From Ectobius pallidus (Eukaryota; Arthropoda; Insecta; Blattodea; Ectobiidae): a DNA stretch of 64,000 nt. How positions within the stretch are numbered: position 1 is the stretch's first letter; each line of letters begins with the position of its first letter. The stretch lies in assembly GCA_964059195.1 (NCBI GenBank), contig CAXKWD010000004.1, forward strand, positions 120,686,043 through 120,750,042. The letters are read 5' to 3'. Below, one piece after another: positions 11,551 through 23,897 of this stretch. The notes beneath the pieces were generated by a model. That model did not search any database. It saw nothing but the letters and a program-made list of their open reading frames with translations, and was not told the origin of the DNA. The position numbers and the translations under genes are program-made.

Positions 11551-11967
11551 TAGAGTGAGGTTGCCGAGGCGGTAAGACCACTGTCTCACATTCGGAAAAT
11601 TGCGGGTTCGAATACCATGCCCCATCGAAATGAGTTTTCCTGGAATCTGTGAATGCTGGATTAACAATTCCCTTAATATGTACCCTGAATTTTCCCTGTA
11701 CGTTGTTTATACGGGAGAGGCCCAAAGCAGGTGCATACCGGAAACCGGGAGAGGAAACGGGATGATGAGGGGGGAGTGTTGTGAAATGAATGGGACGAAC
11801 GGGAGGACCCCCCGAGAAAAACTCCCTACGCCCGGCTTCGTCCACCACATTTGACACGCCCGGCTTCGTCCACCACATTTGACACGCCCGGCAGTCTTGG
11901 GATTTGAACCTGGGACAGCTTGCATGCCTGAACACGCGCTAAGTATGAGCCACCGCACGGCTAACCG
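11551..11967. mobile_element. SINE-like element with two opposed tRNA-derived heads
   Basis: The left end on the plus strand has a tRNA-like head (box A region TTGCCGAGGCGG, box B GGTTCGAATAC). The right end on the minus strand has a second head (box A TAGCCGTGCGGT, box B GGTTCAAATCC). The heads point inward. Between them is a GC-rich body with a 28-bp direct duplication at 11829-11856 and 11857-11884. It could be one composite SINE or one SINE inserted into another; I did not find target duplications to decide. The overlapping open frames of 84-133 codons are by-products of GC content. Confidence 0.75.
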
Positions 11968-12620
11968 TAAACTTAAACTTAGAAGCCTGTGGCCATGTTT
12001 CTTAATAGAATCATTCACAATGTATCACGTGAACTTTAAACATGACGTAGGCAAAAAGTGAACATTAACTTAGAACCTTGCAAACTCAAAGCTTCTCATA
12101 TCAAAGTTTATGAGAAACGTAACGACGGAACCAACCAGAACTACGGAACATCCACTCGGCTACATTCGCTATCACTCGGCCTGCTCGTTCTTTAGGTCCG
12201 CAGCCATTTTAATCAGCTGTTCACATTCTCATTTGTGATTGGGTGTTACCAGTGTGTAAATTTTCGTTGTGAATACTTCAATGCCGTGCTAAGTTTGCGT
12301 TAAGTTTTATGTTCTTATGTTTATGGTTAATTTTCAGTGTGAAGCATATCAGTATTTTTACCTATTCGCAAGTAATAATCACATTTCTTATGCGTTGGGC
12401 AACCTCAAATGTACAACACAACCTAAAACACGGAAAGGGTTGTAGTAGCCACGCTGAAGTAGGCTGTGCAAGCTCAACCAGAGAAGTGTCCGCCTACAGC
12501 TGTGTTCGTTCTATTTCTTTACCTTATCAGAAATCGGAGTTCAGTCGAGTTATGAAGTGTATCTGAATTGTGCAGGATATGTGAAGAAACATAGCCCTTA
12601 GTGAAAACATTGGGGAAAAG
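11968..12620. other. Spacer of moderate GC, unassigned
   Basis: Contains an 85-codon open frame (12309-12566, +) with no recognisable domain. Composition is less AT-rich than most spacers. It may be part of the host of the element at 12621-13360 or an unspliced exon, but nothing firm supports either. Confidence 0.35.
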
Positions 12621-13360
12621 GTAGAATCGCGCTCACCCGAGTTTTCACTCCCACTCCTATAATTGTGAAATATGATTTTTGGTGCAAGGGTATTTTATTT
12701 TATTATGAAATATTATTTTGTTGTTTATCGTTGTGACAAATTATGTTTGATGCAAGGGTCTTTTATTATTCAGTGGAAGGAAAACGGCATAATCCCAATT
12801 ACGGGGACCAATTCACGCGATATTCACATTTCCACGGACTGTGTGATGTTTTTTGTTTATGAGCGATACACGGTTACCAACTGTTAGATTAGGAACGTTT
12901 ATGTTAGTTAAGGAGCAATATACTGAATACCTCCGATGTTTTGTTAGGTTAGGAACGTTTATGTTAGTTAAAGAGCAATATACTGAATAGCACAACCACC
13001 ATTTCTTACGACCAGCTAGTGGCTTGTACCTTTGTAGGTTTGTCACACTGTTCATCCACAATCATATCTTGTTTAGCGATATGACGTCACACCTCCAACG
13101 TCCAATCAGGAGGACGAGGGCAGAAAAATGGTGGAGAAGAAGGGAGTTTTCGCTAGATCGTGATATAAAAGAAAGTGTATCAATTTGGGTGGGTGGGTGG
13201 GTTGGACCAAATCATTCGCCAAGACAACATCTCCTCTCCACACATCTATCTATAACAAAATTCGTGTGATATAAGTGTTTTATGAAGAGAATCTCGGTTC
13301 TAAAAAATGGTCCCCGTAGATGGGATTTTACCAGGAAAACTCGGGTGAGCGCGATTCTAC
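12621..13360. mobile_element. TIR element with 26-bp identical inverted ends
   Basis: The ends 12621-12646 and the reverse complement of 13335-13360 are identical over 26 bp, beginning GTAGAATCGCGCTCACCCGA. If the outer TA is the duplicated target, this is a Tc1/mariner-type MITE of about 740 bp; the outer two bases are TA on both sides. The interior has no transposase, a 60-bp period direct duplication at about 12881-12989, and a (GGGT)n run near 13186-13200. A diverged relative in the opposite orientation lies at 16800-17340. Confidence 0.85.
12881..12989. repeat. Two-copy tandem repeat, period 60 bp
   Basis: Two units share GTTAG-TTAGGAACGTTTATG and AGCAATATACTGAATA at exact 60-bp spacing, with few mismatches. 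They lie inside the TIR element. Confidence 0.9.
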
Positions 13361-14204
13361 TCGTATTCCCATTCAACTCAAGCGGTATTTGGATACATAT
13401 TTTCCCGTTCGTCGATACAGAGGAAGCAACAGCTACAGTGTGTATTCAGTGACATCATTCACTAGTCAACATCAACTGGTAAGTACCTATTAAGTTTGTG
13501 GTGAGAGCACTATCTCCTCGACATTACAATCTTCCTTTTTTGGAAATCAACACGTAGATGTAGATGTAGATGTAGATATCCCGTCCTGTAGATCCTGTGT
13601 TGAGCGGGGCTCAAGGATATAGAACACGTCAGATCAAAAAATACATGCATGTTATAACAATAATATAGGCCTACAGAAACTGTAAGCTGCCAAATTTATC
13701 CAAGCTGGAAATATTCCTCCAACGTCATTAAACGTCATTAAATGTACTTAGTTTTGTTAAAAGAATTTATTAAGAGGTGAAACTAGTAATATTTTAAACT
13801 TTATCATGTATTTTTTTACCTACTTTCAATTAATTACATTTTATTACCGGTACGCATAAAACACGCCAGCCATATTATGGTTCCGAGCGAGGCAGGACAC
13901 CAACTGTCCTTCTTGCATTAAGGTAAGTAGGCCTAGTGGCGTTTTGAAAATGTGCTATACTATATCTCGTGCGAGGTTTGTCGTGTTGGTCAATCTGTTA
14001 CCCAGAATTCTAAGTCAAGTCGATAACATGGCTGTCAGCTATATCTTATTATCATGAATTACGTATTTTAAGGTATGAGAATTGCAGGATGTATTGTAAT
14101 CCTTGCACCTAGGGACACATTTTTAACGTTGTTTCGTTTGGTAGAAATTAAAACACTAATGTCGAGGAGTTTTATAAGTAGACATCGGAATTATATTCAC
14201 TAAA
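13361..14204. other. Spacer with a possible spliced exon and a GTAGAT microsatellite
   Basis: From about 13366 a frame stays open for some 38 codons to CAACTG followed by GTAAGT at 13479, a strong donor sequence, so a plus-strand exon is possible. It shows no known domain and no acceptor was settled on, since the TIR element lies just upstream. Positions 13554-13577 are (GTAGAT)4. Confidence 0.3.
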
Positions 14205-14897
14205 AACTGTTAAAATATGCTTGCATTTATGCTGCTAAAATATGTAAAATATGCACCAAAATCTCGAAAATATGCAGTTAAAATGCAATCTACTCACATT
14301 CAGCGTGTCCATTTATATGTCCTCCTGCTGACTGTAATTGGGTTTGCAGTAGACTATCATCATCTTCTCTAAGTGTTCCGGAGTAAATTTATGTCCCTGT
14401 TGGCTAGTATGAGTTTGCATGCTGATAACAATCTCACAACATCCACAGATGTCGTAGGGCAGTATTTGTAAGAACTTACAAGTTCTGGTGAAATTTCTTA
14501 TGGAAGGTCAACGCTGACACCTTGCAGGTAAGAGCATAAGAGTATAAGATGTTAAATCCAGGATTTCTTTGTATATTAGAACACTGCTCAGATTTTCACC
14601 CAGTTTTTCCGCATAATTTACAGGCGCACAACTAAGCTCATCTTTCATTTTTTCAAGGATTTTAATAGGGCATCATTAAGGGGCAAACCACACTTTTCTA
14701 ATGTCTGAAGTGCTTCAGGTAAATTTTTGAAACGAGTTTTGATTACATTTAAATCCCTATGTAAAGTTTTACTTTTGAATACTTCTTGTGAACGCTGAAT
14801 TGAAGTGGTATCACTTGGATCCAGGCCGCTAACAAATTCTTTAACTCACCATCTAATATCACAGAAGTGAGAAAACTGACGTCTGAAAACTATAGAG

Positions 14898-16605
14898 CAT
14901 ATGTGGGCAACGTCCGGACGTGGCCCGCCCCGACTTTCGATCCGGCCCGCGGAACATTTTAAAATCGCGCTCGAAAAAGTAAATATTTTCAGTTCTCTGT
15001 TGTTCGACGTATAGACAAAATGGCTGATGGTATCAAGAAAAAAAGATAGGATAAATCATGTAACATATTACCATCACTATTACATTTAACAGAATCAAAC
15101 TGTTCCCCAAAATATCAAAGATTTTTGTGCAACCTGATTGTGTGACTGATTTTAAATCATTTTCGATTGCTTTGAACGAGAGCACCGACTTGTCTGATAC
15201 AGCGCAACTAGCTATTTTCTTACGAGGCGTTACGAAAAATTTACCGTAACTGAGGAATTGCTGGCTTTACAACCTCTAAAAGGGACCACAAGTGGAGAAG
15301 ATATTTTTCCTGAGGTTAAAAGTGCTATCGAACAGTATGGTTTGCAGTGGTGCAAATTAATTGGGGTTTGCACAGATGGTGCGCCTTATATGATCGGTTC
15401 ACGAAAGGGTTTTATCGGAATTTTGAAAGAAAACGCAATTGACTTGGACGTGCAAAAATATGATTTAATAATCCTACATTGCATTATTAACCAACTAAAC
15501 TTCTGTTCTAAGTCAATTCGATTGCAGAACGTCATGGACGTGGTAATAAAGACCATTAATATTATTTGATCCCGCGCGCTTAACCATCGCCAGTTCAAAG
15601 CATTTTTGGATGACCTCTCTCCGGAACATGGTGACATGACATTATTGCGAAGTAAAATGGTTACGCAAAGGCAAAATGCTGAAAAGATTTTAGATCTTAG
15701 ACAGGTAATAGCTGATTTTATGGAAATCAAAGAAAAACCTTTGCCTGAAGTTATTGATCAGAAATGGTTATGTGATTTAGCATTTCAAATTTACATCACG
15801 GGTCACTTGAATGAGTTGAATTTGAAGCTTCAGAAACAATGTCAGTTGGTAAACGAATTGTACAGCCATTTGAAAGCGTTCCAGAATAAAATTCGCTTGT
15901 GGGAAACACAAATGCGATCTGGAAGCTGTTATCATTTTTCAGCACTATCCAGTCACGAAAATATTGATTACACTCAATATGCTGAAGAACTGAAATCACT
16001 ATCGGGGAAATTTTTTCATAGATTTTCAGACTTCAAAAACTTGAATAGCTGCTTTAACCTTTTTGCTACTCCGATGAAAAGTGACGTCGAGAAGGCTCCG
16101 ACACATCTGCAAATGGAGTTGATCGAGCTTCAGGAAGACACACATTTGAAGTCAAAATTTGAAGACGTGGAGCTAAGTGATTTATACAGAACATACCTTG
16201 CCGAAGATAAGTACCTACAGCTGAGTGCATTTGGAAGTACTTACAAATGTGAACAGTTTTTTTTCCATGATGAAAACTAATAAATCAAAGTATCGAACGA
16301 AACTTACAGATGAAAATTTGGAAAACACTCTGCGCTTGTGTATTTGTGGGATTGATGCCAACATTTATTATCTTGTTTGGCAAGTTCAAGCTCAAGTTTC
16401 TCATTAATTTCTGCTGATTGTAAGTAAATACAAAATCAGTTCGATATTGTTCTCATTCATGTAACTTTAGCATTATACTTTATGAATATAAAAAACCGTA
16501 TCATGATTATTTTTTAACAAGTAGGCCTTCCTATTATCTACGGCCCGCGACTTCATAAATATCGTAAAGTTTAGCCCGCATCTTTCCAAAGGTTGCCCAT
16601 ACCTG
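14898..16605 (+). mobile_element. hAT transposon with 8-bp target duplication CTATAGAG
   Basis: The termini are CATATGTGGGCAAC on the left and, reverse-complemented, CAGGTATGGGCAAC on the right. An exact 8-bp duplication CTATAGAG lies at 14890-14897 and 16606-16613, the size hAT transposases make. The element is 1,708 bp and carries one degenerate transposase gene. It interrupts an older CGGBP1-like hAT ORF on the opposite strand, so it is the younger of the two. Confidence 0.93.
15126..16407 (+). pseudogene. hAT transposase pseudogene (GTF2IRD2/ZBED-like lineage)
   Basis: The order of recognisable blocks is ALNESTDLSDTAQLAIFLRG, a frameshift near 15230, KGTTSGEDIF, the conserved GVCTDGAPYMIGSRKGF, LHCIINQ, a stop near 15567, then a 224-codon open stretch (15606-16280). 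It ends in the hAT dimerisation region, SAFGSTYKCEQFF, then a frameshift in a T-run at 16258-16265 and NKSKYRTKLTDENLENTLRL. The first two catalytic Asp residues (STD and CTDG) are visible. At least two frameshifts and one stop prevent expression. An N-terminal BED zinc finger is missing. Similar sequences have been domesticated in vertebrates; nothing here suggests domestication. Confidence 0.88.
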
Positions 16606-16799
16606 CTATAGAGGATGGAAAAAGGCGACCACTCGGCTTCCTTCAGTATTTAAGATAAGGAAACTCTCTTACAGATAAAAAATACGTAGTTAAAGTCTCC
16701 TTTCCATATCATCTGTTACAGCAGGTGGAATATGCATTTCCATATAAATTCGATGTCTAGTTATAAGATTTAATTTAATTCAGTAAAAAAGTAAATAAT

Positions 16800-17340
16800 A
16801 TCCTAAAATCACACTCTTAGGTAAAATCCAATTATTTTGTGATGTATCGTTCTGTGGAGAGATGTATTGATGATTTGGCCAACCAACCCGCCTAAATATT
16901 GCTTTTTTTCTTTGTATATATCATTTATGGGATTTGTTTTATTTCTGCATACCACAATCTGGTGGAATGTAGCGATATTTCCGACATACGATTTAATCCT
17001 CAAAACCACGAAGAAACTTGTGATTGGATATAAGCTCGAGCCTAATACTTTTGACACGGATGATAACCCGAGAAGTCACCTTAAGTTGTGATTGGATGTC
17101 GGTGGTATAACGTCCACAGAAAATAGTGAGAATGCTGGTTAGCCTAAACAGGTTAACAAACCACACATATGACACGTTACGGAGTACGAGAAATTCAGTA
17201 TGTCCTGCTAAACTAATGTAATTGTTCTAATCTAACATAACCTGTCACTAAAACTAATATCACTGTTCTTGACCAACGTTCTTGGCCTAGAAAAGTATGT
17301 GCCACTATTTACTTTAATGCATAGCGATTCATAATGACCC
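16800..17340 (-). repeat. Diverged relative of the TIR element at 12621-13360
   Basis: In inverted orientation relative to the 12621-13360 element it shares GGTAAAATCC, TTTTGT-ATGTAT/ATAGAT, TGTGGAGAG, GATTTGG-CCAACC and TGATTGGA-GT-GG-GGT--AACGTC in the same order. The terminal repeats are eroded and the borders are approximate. It lacks any ORF of interest. Confidence 0.6.
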
Positions 17341-18640
17341 TGCTAAACTAATATCACTAATTGCCATTAACGAGTTTAGGCCTACATGCCACTAACACCT
17401 AGCTGCCACCAGCAAAGGGTAAAATTCAAATTGTATTGATACCGTGATATGCTTTATGGAAGAATGCATTGTTGGTCATTCTGCTTTGGTGGGAAACAAA
17501 TAACAAATCTAGCGTCCGTGCGAACCCGCATGCCAAGAGACGTCATTAGAACTATAGACTACCCGATCTTATTATAAGTCATCAGATTTTAAAGCTTTTT
17601 GAAATTTTGGAACAGCTAAACAACGCGATAGCCATTAAACAGTGATGTATGCTGCGCGACTACCACCCTTGCCGTTCCGAGTCACGAAAAACAAAAAAGA
17701 AGCTATTGTCGCAGCAATCAAGTTTCCCTGCGCAGAAAAAATATCCAATAAGGCACATACGGAAACACACGCTATCCATTAAGCTGAAGCTAAACTAAAA
17801 TAACTTTTCCTAACGTAACATACTGACGTGACTATGTGTCACTGACCTTCCTTCTACCTGCTATTTAATACAGGAGCTTTCTTTCCTTTCCACACTTTTG
17901 TAAAACTTCGTTAAACCAAGATTATAATAATTTTCTAAGGAAATTCCTACTAATACTGATTTTGGGGATTCTTTGGCACTCTGCACGCTGTAGTCCCCCC
18001 CCCCCATTTTTGAAGTTGTAATGTCCTTTAGAACCTATAGAATGCATTTATAAACAAAGATTTTTCTTCAAAATGTGTAAAATTAAATAAAAATCGTGAA
18101 AATGTAAGCAATTGTATAACCTAAAAATTACGTACTGTTGACAGTAGGTTGTCTTGACAAGGGGAACGGTGCGCGGAATCGATTTCATCATGAAACATTG
18201 TAGGCAGTCTGACGACGTAAATGGTCATCATGGTGTTGCCAATAGTGCAGGGGTTCTCTAAGGGGGCTGTCACACTGGTCTTGCCTGGTGAGCAACTCAA
18301 AATGCGGACATTCACGGCCTCTTATTCAAAAAATCCCTTTAGGCAGGCCTACAGGCGGAGGTAGATTTCGAAGTGCTTTTGGTTTAATTTATTGTCGCTG
18401 CATAGCACTCTTCTTCTTTAGCCTTGGCATGGCAAACCTGCAGTAAAGAGGAAGAGCCTACAATCAATTGTTTTGACAACAATAATAGGATATAATATTC
18501 TGGGAGGCCGTGCGCAAGATCAGCAATGAATAAAATTAGCAAAGCCGTTAAACAAGACAAAATTATGATATTATAATAATTCTTTCAAGTGTTATTATTT
18601 TCAAACATTAAAATATCGCGTCATATGAGAGCTATCAAGA
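17341..18640. other. Spacer with a C13 run, nothing recognised
   Basis: The stretch CCCCCCCCCCCCC lies near 17995-18007. A 64-codon minus frame at 18121-18315 has no recognisable motif. Confidence 0.4.
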
Positions 18641-18649
18641 AACTATTTA

Positions 18650-19190
18650 TTGATTTGTAGAGTACTCATCAAGAGCTTTTCAACGATACCCCACAAGACG
18701 TGGTTTCAAAAGTTTCGAATTTTCATCCCCCACACCCACCCCCACCCTCACTCGAACCCCCGAATCGTTGGTGTCACTGTGAACTCCATAGGGAGTACTC
18801 TAATTTATTCAAACAAAGTTTCCCTCTATACTTCATAGGGGCCGAGATATCCTTTTTTAAAAATTTCAACCCCCTCCCCCGACCACCCCCTTGGGCCAAT
18901 TTTGCCCATTAACGAACTTGTCCGAACTATTGGGCCTAGAAATAACATAATAAAATTTGGTTCAAATATCTTCAAAATTACGGCCGCTATCGTGTAAAGA
19001 TATATATAAATATATATATATATAAATATCACAATTTTTTTTTTTTGAACGGACGGTGGTTTCGTACTTAGGGGAGCATGAAACGTAAAGATATGAAAGA
19101 ATTTTTCGAAAACCATAAAGTGGTATCCATTGCAATAGGTAGATTTTTCTTCGAAAATCTACCTAAAAAGCACGTGAAGTGAGAAAGACT
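18650..19190. repeat. Probable interspersed repeat with C-rich and (TATA)n blocks
   Basis: C-rich blocks at 18725-18765 and 18870-18895 alternate with phrases such as GAACTTGTCCGAACTATTGG and GGGAGCATGAAACGTAAAGA, followed by (TA)n at 19000-19025 and T12 at 19036. The pattern resembles common insect dispersed repeats, but no second copy lies in this window. A perfect 11-bp stem (AGGTAGATTTT/AAAATCTACCT) sits at 19138-19165. Confidence 0.35.
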
Positions 19191-20339
19191 CGCGAGCATA
19201 TGAATTTATTGCTGTTGAGTGGAAAATACACTTGAAATTTTACATAAACAAAATAAAGGACCTAAACTGAATACTTTAGAATCACTTGAGATATACAAAC
19301 ATAAACGTCAAATTATAAATGAGGATCCGATTGAATATAACCCACTGTTTGAATTAATTACAGAACACACCCAACAACAATAAATTCATATGCTCAGTAT
19401 GTTGATATTCAACTGCAGGTCAGTTCATTGAATACTCTATGGTTAGTAACATTTATATACATACATAAATCATATAAAATATTCAATTTGCTGATAATTT
19501 CCTCATTGTTAATATTCCACTTATTCATTTAGGAACTGAAGATGGCACATCCTGTGCCGAAATGCATTTTCCATTAAACAAGCGACAAGATTCAAGGGAA
19601 TGATCAGATATTTCAGCTAGTGAAACTTCAACAGTACGTACTACTAAGAATACCGAGCAGTTAATTGTTCCATCTACAATGTTTTATACATCCACTAATT
19701 GTAGTTTATTTACAATTAGAGTGAATTGACTCTAACTGAAAATAATAAATTATCATTCTTCATAGCCTACAGTGCTTATGTAATGTTTTAATATTATTGT
19801 ACATAGGCCTAACTCATTAGATTTTAATTTGTGAATTATAATAGGCCTATATCTTTTAGAATATTATTGACAAGTCAAAGTTTTAACCTGACATCTACTC
19901 TTATACAATTCAACGGCCCTAAATATCGTGCTTGCTCCCTCACTTCGTGAGAAATCGGATATACTCGGCGATGTTCGTCTCTCGCAGTCTAAACTTTCAC
20001 GAAGAGTACAAAATTAGGAAAACCGTTTCTTTATTAATAAGGCCTAAGTGAAATGAATACAATGAACAAATATTCTAATTTTATTTTTACTTACAATTTT
20101 CATAGTTCTGAACCACAAACATTTTTAATAAGCTGCCAGTGCAAATTTCTTGAAAAATCCTGGAGTCAATTAATAATGCCGGGCACCAGCTATAATTTAT
20201 TGATAGTTTAACCCTGGAAGTATCGCGGACAATAAAAATCCAAACAAACCACTCCTTCCCTTTATATAATTTCTTGAAATCACACTGAATTTATCAAATA
20301 AAATTCACATCATATTCATCTGTTGAGAAACAATACCTA
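19191..20339. other. AT-rich spacer, possibly body of the repeat ending at 20587
   Basis: No gene was recognised. The stretch may belong to the dispersed repeat that ends at 20587, since the reversed copy at 32826-33745 is about 900 bp long. Confidence 0.35.
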
Positions 20340-20587
20340 TTGTGTGTTCACAGGAAGCTTTGGAACTGCATAATCGATTCTGAGATCATTTTACCAGGCG
20401 GTGCTTTCTAATCGTGGAAAGTACTCTAAAGCCAGAATTTTAGCTCTTTCATTAATTATTAATGGTTTAGTTTATGAATGATTCGCATGCAAGTGTTAAT
20501 AAATATAATGCTTTAATAATTATTATGCTCTTAATTTTTAATTTTTCAATTAATTATCGTGCGCGAAGTCGCGGGCACCTGCTAGTA
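20340..20587 (+). repeat. Dispersed repeat 3' end, relative of 32826-33745
   Basis: It shares, in inverse orientation with 32826-33000, ACCAGGCGGTGCTTTCTAATC, TTAATAAATATAAT, ATTATGCTCTTAATTTTTAA and a GC-rich end (GCGCGAAGTCGCGGGCACCT then GCTAG). The border after CTAGTATA is shared with the copy at 6340-6495. Confidence 0.75.
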
Positions 20588-22502
20588 TATGTACATATCA
20601 TCTGGTGAGGTTTGATTTTAATGTACACAGCTGTTATAGTTTCAATTATAAACAAGTTTCATCTTTTAAATTTTAACCATTATTGACTCGGCTTATATAT
20701 AGCCTCTTATACAGATATATAGTTAATAAAATAGATTAATATTATTGAAATATCTTGATATCATTCTCATGTAATCCTAAAGCTGACTTATTGAGGGAAT
20801 AAGGTGGTAATTTTTAACTTGATAATGAAACATTACTTTATTCATTAACCATGCACAATGTACATCAATGCAATTCCTTTGTATTTCATTTTAAATAACC
20901 AACCCAATTTTGGGTCGTTAGGTTATCCTACGAACAAGTATGAATAAAATTAATTGATTTCCTATTTCTGTCCAGAAGTGTACAATACACAGTATAAACC
21001 TAACAGTCAATTCTTATTTTCGTGGGCAGTTCCTAACGTTCGCCAACGTTTCAAATGTTAGGAGTATTAGAGGTATACATGCATACTCGTTTGTTTAATG
21101 GCTGGATATGCTGCCATATGATTTTTAACCTATAAAAGTAATACTTAGATATGTATTCATGAAACCACAGAATATTGATTCTGTTGAAAATTACAAGAGA
21201 ATATTCTATATAATTTTCCACCTAAGGCTGCGCGGGATCATATTTCTCGTTCCGTTCACTACGCCTTCTTATAGATCCTAATTTTTAAAACGGTGATTTT
21301 TTGAAAGTTTTTTCAATACTTTCTTTTTTAAGGTAAGGGGCTGTAGTTCTACATAAAGACTTTACATATCCACTATTATTTCTATACTTACTTCTTACGG
21401 TACATGGTAGAAAATAGTGCTGGGACAATACCGATATTTAGGTACTTTTTGGCCGTTCCGTCATTTTAATGGAAATTTCAATATTGTGCAATTTTAGTAA
21501 AAACTCTATTATACTTTAATATTGACAAGTGTAATACATAGTTCATAACCTATAATCGTATAGGAATGTCATGATTCCAAAGTAAGTTAAATTGAATAAC
21601 CACGGAATTGTTTTTTACGAAACTAACTGTCGATTTCTGCAGTGATTTATTCACAGAAAATTTCACATCATGTGGTGTAGTGAGTGGCGTACTTCAATAG
21701 CAAAGTTTTGTTCTGATGACTTAGTAGGTCTATAATCTCAACATGTTTTCCTCTTTTCAACTGTTGTTTCTTGTCTTTTGTTCAGTTTGTATACAGACTG
21801 ATGGTTCTGTTAATAAACGTCAATGGTCTGAATTTTACAGTTTTTAAAGTTTAAAGTTTTATCTTTAGAGCTACAATTATTTGCTTGCAATGTCAAAAAA
21901 GCGAAAATGCAGTTTTAATTACAATTTCTATAAATTATTCAAGTTTATTAGAGTGGACAAGCAATGTAATGAAACAAAAGTACCCGAGTACTAGCAGTCT
22001 TGCTCATTCGGGTGTATTACAGAATGTTAATATTTCTTGTGAAAATATAGCCTATATTTCGTTTCCACTTTTTTAATAGTAGTTGTAGTTACTTTTGTAA
22101 TTTGAAAATTGTTTTATTTTACTTGTATAAATATGTATTTTTATTTGTATAAATATAAATAAATAAAATAAATAAGTGGTAAGCCAACACTGTAATGACC
22201 ATTTTCCGTTGCTCCGTTTTTACGATCTCGGTGTCCTGTTTTCGACTGAAGGTATTATGTTCAACCTACCTGTAGGAATACCATGTCTACCTTGTGATCT
22301 GTAAATGTAGTTTATAATCAGATTTTTTATTTATACTCCTTTGAGCATCCATATAAGGAATTCAGGTTCTGTGTGTATACCAGTATTTGGATTTTCTATA
22401 TTGGGCCTATTAAATATAATAAATTTACCTGCTGCATTCCTTCATAATGAACTTTCCTAAAATAGTCAGATATTGTATACGAGTTTCTTTTAAGTATCAC
22501 CT
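20588..22502. other. AT-rich spacer, nothing recognised
   Basis: No exon, transposase or terminal repeat was recognised. Several AATAAA strings near 22140-22175 have no coding sequence upstream. Confidence 0.45.
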
Positions 22503-22635
22503 GTGCATTTAGACGTGAACACTTGCATGCGCCGCAGAGATAGGGCGGGACGGAAGGGGAGTGTGTTGACAGCATGGATCACGTGAGACTGATACCACTG
22601 CGCATCGTGTTTTGAGTGTTCACGTCTAAATGCAC
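22503..22635. mobile_element. Short MITE with 21-bp identical inverted ends
   Basis: The left end 22503-22523 and the reverse complement of 22615-22635 are identical over 21 bp, starting GTGCATTTAGACGTGAACAC. The core is GC-rich (GGGCGGGACGG). No clear target duplication was seen, so the superfamily is undetermined. Confidence 0.8.
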
Positions 22636-23897
22636 GGGCAATAGCTCGCTGATATGAATAACGATAACTTCATAATGATTTTTAAATATTCAAATTCAAA
22701 ATCGTAGATGGTATTGAGTTTCTCTGGAGAAGTTAGCTGAAATGAATAACAATGCATACAAATACTTAATAAATATAAAAATGTTAAAATATTATAAATA
22801 TCTCTAGCAGAGGAGCCACATAATTTTATGACAGTTATTAATCTCACAGGTGAATTATAATTCAATCGGAACGACGGAGTTTCTCGACTAGATTGCTGAC
22901 GCAGCGGCAATTGTTCTATTTCCGTACTAATACAATTTCACTACTAGACTAAGCTACTTCTTAATATTTTAAATACGGAATATTCACATACTATCAATCT
23001 TCAATTCTTAGATGCTAGATGGCTTTTCATGTATTCTTCTAACTTGGATAACGATAAGTAATTTAATAGTAGCAGAAAGCATTAAATTCCATTACCCGAA
23101 CTGTTCATTTCCGAGACTGCCAACATTAGGTGCAACCAAATGAATGTTCAAAAATAGAATGTGGAAAAGGATCTAGGAAAAAATATACCAACTTAAAAAG
23201 AAACACCGACTTTTGTGTTAGCTAAACTAGTCATTCTTAACTATAAATGAACTAGTTGCATAATTAATGACATTTGTAAGATGTTCGATCCTTCTAAGCC
23301 CCTCACAGATTATGCCCTTCAAAAGATATTGCTAAAATAGTTAATTCCTGGAGAGCCGTTTTAGTCGTGGTGTTAGGAAATAGAATGAACCCGTATTTAG
23401 TGCCCTTTGGGTTAGTGACGTTTCTGGATGATTGTTCTACCATCTTACGTGTAATTATGAGAATCAAACAATTACGTAAATCTGAGTCTTTAGAAATGTA
23501 GGCCTATATAAGTATAGTTTAAGTTACGAGCATCTGTTCCACTCGAGCAGAGGTACAAAACATACATTAGTTATATGCTGTAAAAGTAAAGTGAAAATAA
23601 ACAGAGATGTTAAAGATATAAAGTAAAATGCATTTAGTATAAAAAAAAAAGCTAAATCTGGAATGATTAATGAACCAAAAATTTAAGAAGAAGTGTACTG
23701 ATTTTAAATCAGCGATAAATGTAGTGCATAAAAATACTAGGTCTATATACGACGGAATAATATATTCGTTTGTTAATTTTTATATTAGTCTCCTTCAATT
23801 TATGAGCATTTCGATTTTTTTTATGGAATTTGTACTCGTTCTTAATTACAAAAATATATTAAATTTTCTTGAATATAACTGACATGATACTCCTATC
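22636..23897. other. AT-rich spacer, nothing recognised
   Basis: Nothing assignable. Short frames such as 22626-22910 (-) and 23670-23882 (+) lack family features. Confidence 0.45.

Larger units (their letters stand above)
14205..16720 (-). pseudogene. CGGBP1-like hAT ORF remnant, split by a later hAT insertion
   Basis: Minus-strand reading of 14520-14889 gives a hAT C-terminal segment of the CGGBP1-like type: EFVSGLDPSDTTSIQRSQ, then HRDLNVIKTRFKNLPEALQT, LEKCGLPL and KMKDELSCAPVNYAEKLGEN, with internal frameshifts. Skipping the insertion at 14898-16605, the frame can be followed into 16614-16720 with phrases such as LPYLKY and FSHFCDIRW. The left flank (14205-14290) carries repeated AATATGC motifs that look like subterminal transposase sites. 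The remnant is old and inactive. Family placement is from protein pattern only. Confidence 0.55.

Noticed and set aside
11534..12018. Overlapping minus-strand ORFs of 103 and 133 codons
   Set aside because: They lie on the GC-rich SINE-like element and translate its 28-bp duplication; no protein family fits.
12309..12566. 85-codon ORF as a possible THAP-type or other transposon gene start
   Set aside because: The cysteine and histidine spacing does not fit THAP or BED fingers, and no terminal repeats enclose it.
19138..19165. Helitron 3' hairpin
   Set aside because: The 11-bp stem is perfect, but no CTRR terminus follows at the usual distance and no TC start was found.
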